Assembly (NCBI RefSeq): GCF_029714185.1
Contig: NZ_CP121671.1
Span: forward strand, 2,480,001 to 2,544,000
DNA from: Halobacillus naozhouensis
GTDB lineage: Bacteria; Bacillota; Bacilli; Bacillales; Halobacillaceae
DNA length: 64,000 nt
Direction of reading: 5' to 3'
Of this stretch, positions 61,416-64,000 are shown one piece after another. The number at the start of each line of letters is the position of its first letter. Position 1 is the stretch's first letter. The notes beneath the pieces are model-generated. The model was not told the DNA's origin and did no database searches. It worked only from the letters and a program-made list of their open reading frames with translations. Both the position numbers and the translations under genes were made by a program.

Positions 61416-62179
61416 TACTCAGACCCTTCATCAACTTTTATGACCTGAATCGGATCCAGGTATTGCTCGTCCTTTTTAACCGCAAAGAAAAAATCTTTTG
61501 TTTCGCCCTCTGCCGGGTTTAACTGCGCAATTGCCTCTTGTGCCTCTATATGCTCGTATAAATGAACATTAATGGAAGATAGAAAACCGTAAATCGTATT
61601 TGTTCCATCTTTGTGCTGAACAATAACGGTTTTATTCGTTTGCTCATCATTCCCTGCAAAAATTACAGTTCCTGCCTTAACCGCCTTCACGGCAGATCCG
61701 CCATCTGTTGTCATTACAATTCCTTTCCCGTGATTTTGAAAGGGTTCGGTCACCGTTCCATTCACGGGCAGAGCTAACCCCTTGCTCTGGTTTTCATCCT
61801 TAGACTGAACAAGTTGCAAAGGGTCTCCAAACCGCTCGTTATACCAAGCAGTTACACTCGCAAATGGGAACTCCTCTTCAAGCTGGTTCACCACCCATGC
61901 CTCAGGCTCTGCAGTAATGGCCAAATTCGTTTTTTGACTAACGAACATCCCTGTAAATAACAAAACTGAACAAATAACTTGTACACCTAAATAAGAAGAT
62001 CGCTTTTTACTTGTAGGAGCACCTGGAAATCCACCCGTTACGATGGGCGGGAACCCATGCATCTCTTCGTCTTGAGGTGGTGCAATTCTTCTGCTGACTG
62101 GGTCGTAACCAGTTGACTTCACTTTATTTCTTTTGCGTTGAGCTATACTTTTACGTACATAGTCAATATTTCTATTCAC
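61415..62179 (-). CDS. spoIVFA: SpoIVFA, inhibitor/scaffold of SpoIVFB, 254 aa
   Basis: Membrane protein holding SpoIVFB inactive in the outer forespore membrane. A basic N-terminus (RKSIAQRKRNK), one membrane helix (about 76-93, VQVICSVLLFTGMFVSQKT) and a C-terminal M23-like LytM domain (VNGTVTEPFQNHGKGIVMTTDGGSAVKAVKAGTVIFAGNDEQTNKTVIVQHKDGTNTIYGFLSS) that lacks the full zinc motif. Start GTG 62179 follows AGAAGGGG. Cut by SpoIVB during sigma-K checkpoint release in B. subtilis. Confidence 0.9.
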   Translation of the reverse strand: MNRNIDYVRKSIAQRKRNKVKSTGYDPVSRRIAPPQDEEMHGFPPIVTGGFPGAPTSKKRSSYLGVQVICSVLLFTGMFVSQKTNLAITAEPEAWVVNQLEEEFPFASVTAWYNERFGDPLQLVQSKDENQSKGLALPVNGTVTEPFQNHGKGIVMTTDGGSAVKAVKAGTVIFAGNDEQTNKTVIVQHKDGTNTIYGFLSSINVHLYEHIEAQEAIAQLNPAEGETKDFFFAVKKDEQYLDPIQVIKVDEGSE

Positions 62180-62305
62180 TCTAACCCCTTCTCTCTTACA
62201 CCTTTTCTATCAGTCTATGGGGAGTAGATCGTGAATATGAATCGTTTGAATTCAACAAAAATATATTTCCACTTATTGAAAATAAAGAGATTATGAAATC
62301 AACGT

Positions 62306-62343
62306 AAAAAAGCGACATTCCAACACCATGAAGGAATGCCGTT
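62306..62343 (-). terminator. Terminator of minC-minD
   Basis: CGACATTCC (62313-62321) / GGAATGCCG (62333-62341), where one pair is G-U only on the minus-strand RNA; six T follow. It separates minD from spoIVFA. Confidence 0.85.
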
Positions 62344-62356
62344 TATATACGTGTTG

Positions 62357-63154
62357 CTAAGTGCGTAAACCGAAAAAACGCTTAACTTTGGCCATTAGAG
62401 TTAAATCTTCTTCCAGGCTTAACAGCGGGACAGATTCTCCTAAGATTCGTCTTGCAATATTTCGATAAGCCAGCGATGACTTTGTATTCGGCTGAAGCGC
62501 AACAGGCTCACCTTTATTAGACCCTGTGATGACCGCGTCATCATCAATTACGATGCCTAGTAAGTCAATAGAGAGAATGTTAACGATCTCATCTACATCC
62601 AGCATATCGCCATTTTTCATTAAATGATTCCGGATTCGATTGATTACGAGCTTCGGCGGTTCAATATCCTCCTGTTCCAATAACCCAATAATACGATCGG
62701 CATCTCGGACACTAGATTTCTCCGGAGTGGAAATGACAATGGCTCGATCCGCTCCAGACACCGCGTTTTTATAGCCCTGTTCGATTCCTGCCGGACAATC
62801 GATAATAACATAGTCATAATCTTGTTTCAGTTCATCAACAATAGCTTTGATACCTTCTGGCGTAACCGCAGATTTGTCCGATGTTTGAGCGGCCGGTAAT
62901 AAATGAAGGCAATCAAATCGTTTATCTGTAATTAATGCTTGCTTTGTTTTACAGCGTTCCTCTACTACATCTACAATATCGTAAATGATGCGATTCTCTA
63001 GCCCCATCACTACATCTAAGTTTCTAAGCCCAATGTCGGTGTCTACAAGGCATACTTTCTTATTCTGAAGAGCCAGAGCGGTTCCCAGATTAGCTGTAGT
63101 CGTTGTTTTCCCAACTCCACCCTTTCCAGAAGTAATTACAATAGCCTCACCCAT
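62357..63154 (-). CDS. minD: Septum site-determining ATPase MinD, 265 aa
   Basis: ParA/MinD ATPase that recruits MinC to membrane sites. Deviant Walker A TSGKGGVGKTTTTANLG, DTDIGLRNLDVVMGL, and YVIIDCPAGIEQGYKNA. The C-terminal amphipathic membrane helix is LMAKVKRFFGL. Start ATG 63154 (MGEAIV) has AAAGGAG 8-9 nt upstream and lies in the end of minC (8-nt overlap). Confidence 0.97.
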   Translation of the reverse strand: MGEAIVITSGKGGVGKTTTTANLGTALALQNKKVCLVDTDIGLRNLDVVMGLENRIIYDIVDVVEERCKTKQALITDKRFDCLHLLPAAQTSDKSAVTPEGIKAIVDELKQDYDYVIIDCPAGIEQGYKNAVSGADRAIVISTPEKSSVRDADRIIGLLEQEDIEPPKLVINRIRNHLMKNGDMLDVDEIVNILSIDLLGIVIDDDAVITGSNKGEPVALQPNTKSSLAYRNIARRILGESVPLLSLEEDLTLMAKVKRFFGLRT

Positions 63155-63833
63155 TAAGCATTCTCCTTTCAAAACTAGCCAAATCCGGTCTTCTTCTCGT
63201 AACTTCCTGTAAGGATTCAATTCGAATGCTGCCTTTCACTTCGTCAACAAAGCCACACTCCATATAAACTCCTTCTGACTCATAATCAGGGGCGCGAGAT
63301 AATTGGTCCGCAATCCGAAGCTGGTTAGGCTTCATGTAGGATGCAGCAATAATTGCCTGTTCATCGCCTTGAGTTCCTGCATGTGCCACCCCTCTTAAGC
63401 GTCCCATAATAAAAATATTACCTGTAGCCATCACTTGTCCTCCGGGATTTACATCGCCGATTAATAACATATCGCCACGGACTTCGAAAACTTGACCTGA
63501 GCGAATCGTTTTTACAATAGGTGTGACTTCGGTATTTTCTTTCCACGCAAGTGCTTCCTTCTTGGTCATAACTTCCGATTCAATAGCTTCTACAACCAGC
63601 CTCTGTTTTTCCCGGACGATTTCTTTTAACGTTTCTTGTTGCTGACCACTTAAATACCGTTTCCCTATCCGGATAGTTACCCGGATCATAGGTTCATCAT
63701 GATCCACTCCATTAACGGAAAGCTTCTGTTCAAGTTCATGTATGATCGACTCAAATGAACATTGATCATTTAAGTGAAGAATTAATCCATCTCTTGTTCC
63801 TTTTATCATTACAATTTGACCATTCACTGCCAC
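63147..63833 (-). CDS. minC: Septum site-determining protein MinC, 228 aa
   Basis: Inhibits FtsZ polymerisation. N-terminal domain MAVNGQIVMIKGTRDGLILHLNDQCSFESIIHELEQKL; C-terminal beta-helix GQVFEVRGDMLLIGDVNPGGQVMATGNIFIMGRLRGVAHAGTQGDEQAIIAA. Start GTG 63833. Downstream of mreD by 42 nt and translationally coupled to minD. Confidence 0.96.
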   Translation of the reverse strand: MAVNGQIVMIKGTRDGLILHLNDQCSFESIIHELEQKLSVNGVDHDEPMIRVTIRIGKRYLSGQQQETLKEIVREKQRLVVEAIESEVMTKKEALAWKENTEVTPIVKTIRSGQVFEVRGDMLLIGDVNPGGQVMATGNIFIMGRLRGVAHAGTQGDEQAIIAASYMKPNQLRIADQLSRAPDYESEGVYMECGFVDEVKGSIRIESLQEVTRRRPDLASFERRMLNG

Positions 63834-63875
63834 AAGCCCTCACCTCAAAGTCTTAAACAATTCTCCTTTTCTCTC

Positions 63876-64000
63876 TTACGCACTGGTTAAATCTTCTGAC
63901 CATTGCTCTAATCGACTTTTCACGCATGGATATAAAATGATGAAAAATATCATATTGCCCGCAACTGTCGGGAGCAGCCGTAATGTTGCGTAAGTGCCCC
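63876..64000 (-). CDS. mreD: Rod-shape protein MreD, C-terminal fragment (cut by the window edge)
   Basis: The minus-strand frame reads GTYATLRLLPTVAGNMIF and ends ILYPCVKSRLEQWSEDLTSA with a TAA at 63876-63878. A last hydrophobic helix plus polar tail just upstream of minC matches the MreD C-terminus in the mreBCD-minCD order. Only about 40 residues are in view. Confidence 0.7.
   Translation of the reverse strand, partial: GTYATLRLLPTVAGNMIFFIILYPCVKSRLEQWSEDLTSA

Noticed and set aside
1..64000. CRISPR arrays, insertion sequences, prophage, tRNA or rRNA genes
   Set aside because: I looked for regular spaced repeats, transposase-like frames, integrase genes and tRNA clover-leaf sequences and found none. 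The only tandem repeats are within safA.

Overview
The window is a continuous piece of chromosome from a Gram-positive, endospore-forming member of the Bacillaceae. Sporulation genes are spread through it (sda, sigK, an rsfA-type regulator, spoVB, bofC, coxA-like, safA, spo0B, spoIVFA, spoIVFB). From about 6.8 kb to the right end the gene order follows the Bacillus subtilis yrhC-mtnN-greA-udk-mltG-alaS-recD2-mnmA-cymR-rarA-aspS-hisS-relA-apt-recJ-secDF-spoVB-tgt-queA-ruvBA-pmpR-safA-pheAB-obg-spo0B-rpmA-rplU-spoIVFBA-minDC-mreD block. An mrp antiporter operon and an RNase E/G gene, which B. subtilis lacks at this site, suggest a Halobacillus/Virgibacillus-like salt- or alkali-tolerant relative. 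That genus assignment is inference. I see no prophage, insertion sequence, CRISPR array, tRNA or rRNA gene.

Layout. 0-0.4 kb: a small sda gene with an unusual leader. 0.6-5.9 kb: the mrp cation/proton antiporter operon, which has A, C, D, E, F and G but no mrpB. 6.0-6.8 kb: an uninterrupted sigK. 6.8-23.9 kb (minus strand): yrhC, mtnN, yrrS, greA, udk, trmR, mltG, the ireB-type/ruvX/yrzB genes behind alaS with its T-box leader, yrrI, yrzR, a TIM-barrel protein, recD2, a TPR protein, mnmA, a cysteine desulfurase and cymR. 24.3-26.3 kb (plus): rarA and an rsfA-type gene. 26.4-30.1 kb (minus): 6S RNA, aspS and hisS behind a second T-box leader. 30.2-31.5 kb (plus): an SH3-amidase. 31.6-40.7 kb (minus): dtd, relA, apt, recJ, lapA, secDF, comN. 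40.8-42.3 kb (plus): spoVB. 42.4-54.5 kb: mostly minus-strand membrane, queuosine, Holliday-junction and spore-coat genes. 54.7-64 kb (minus): pheA, pheB, obg, spo0B, rpmA-prp-rplU with the L21 leader, RNase E/G, spoIVFB-spoIVFA, minD-minC and the 3' end of mreD.

The genes work together in several ways. MnmA and the neighbouring cysteine desulfurase form a tRNA thiolation pair next to the cysteine regulator CymR. Pro-sigma-K (6.0 kb) and its processing and checkpoint proteins SpoIVFB, SpoIVFA and BofC are all in the window. Sda and Spo0B act at opposite ends of the same phosphorelay. Prp trims the N-terminal extension of L27 encoded by the next gene.

The observations I rate highest are these. 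spoIVFB has no AUG, GUG or UUG start upstream of its HEXXH active site and apparently uses AUC in a UAAUC overlap. The hisS-aspS T-box leader reads Asp, not His, at both tRNA-contact sites. sda has a perfect hairpin between its Shine-Dalgarno sequence and start codon. mrpB is missing. The RNase E/G has no cysteines and so no zinc-link. recJ has a promoter nested inside a hairpin that would hide its ribosome site. No new multi-gene system stands out: this is mainly conserved core chromosome.
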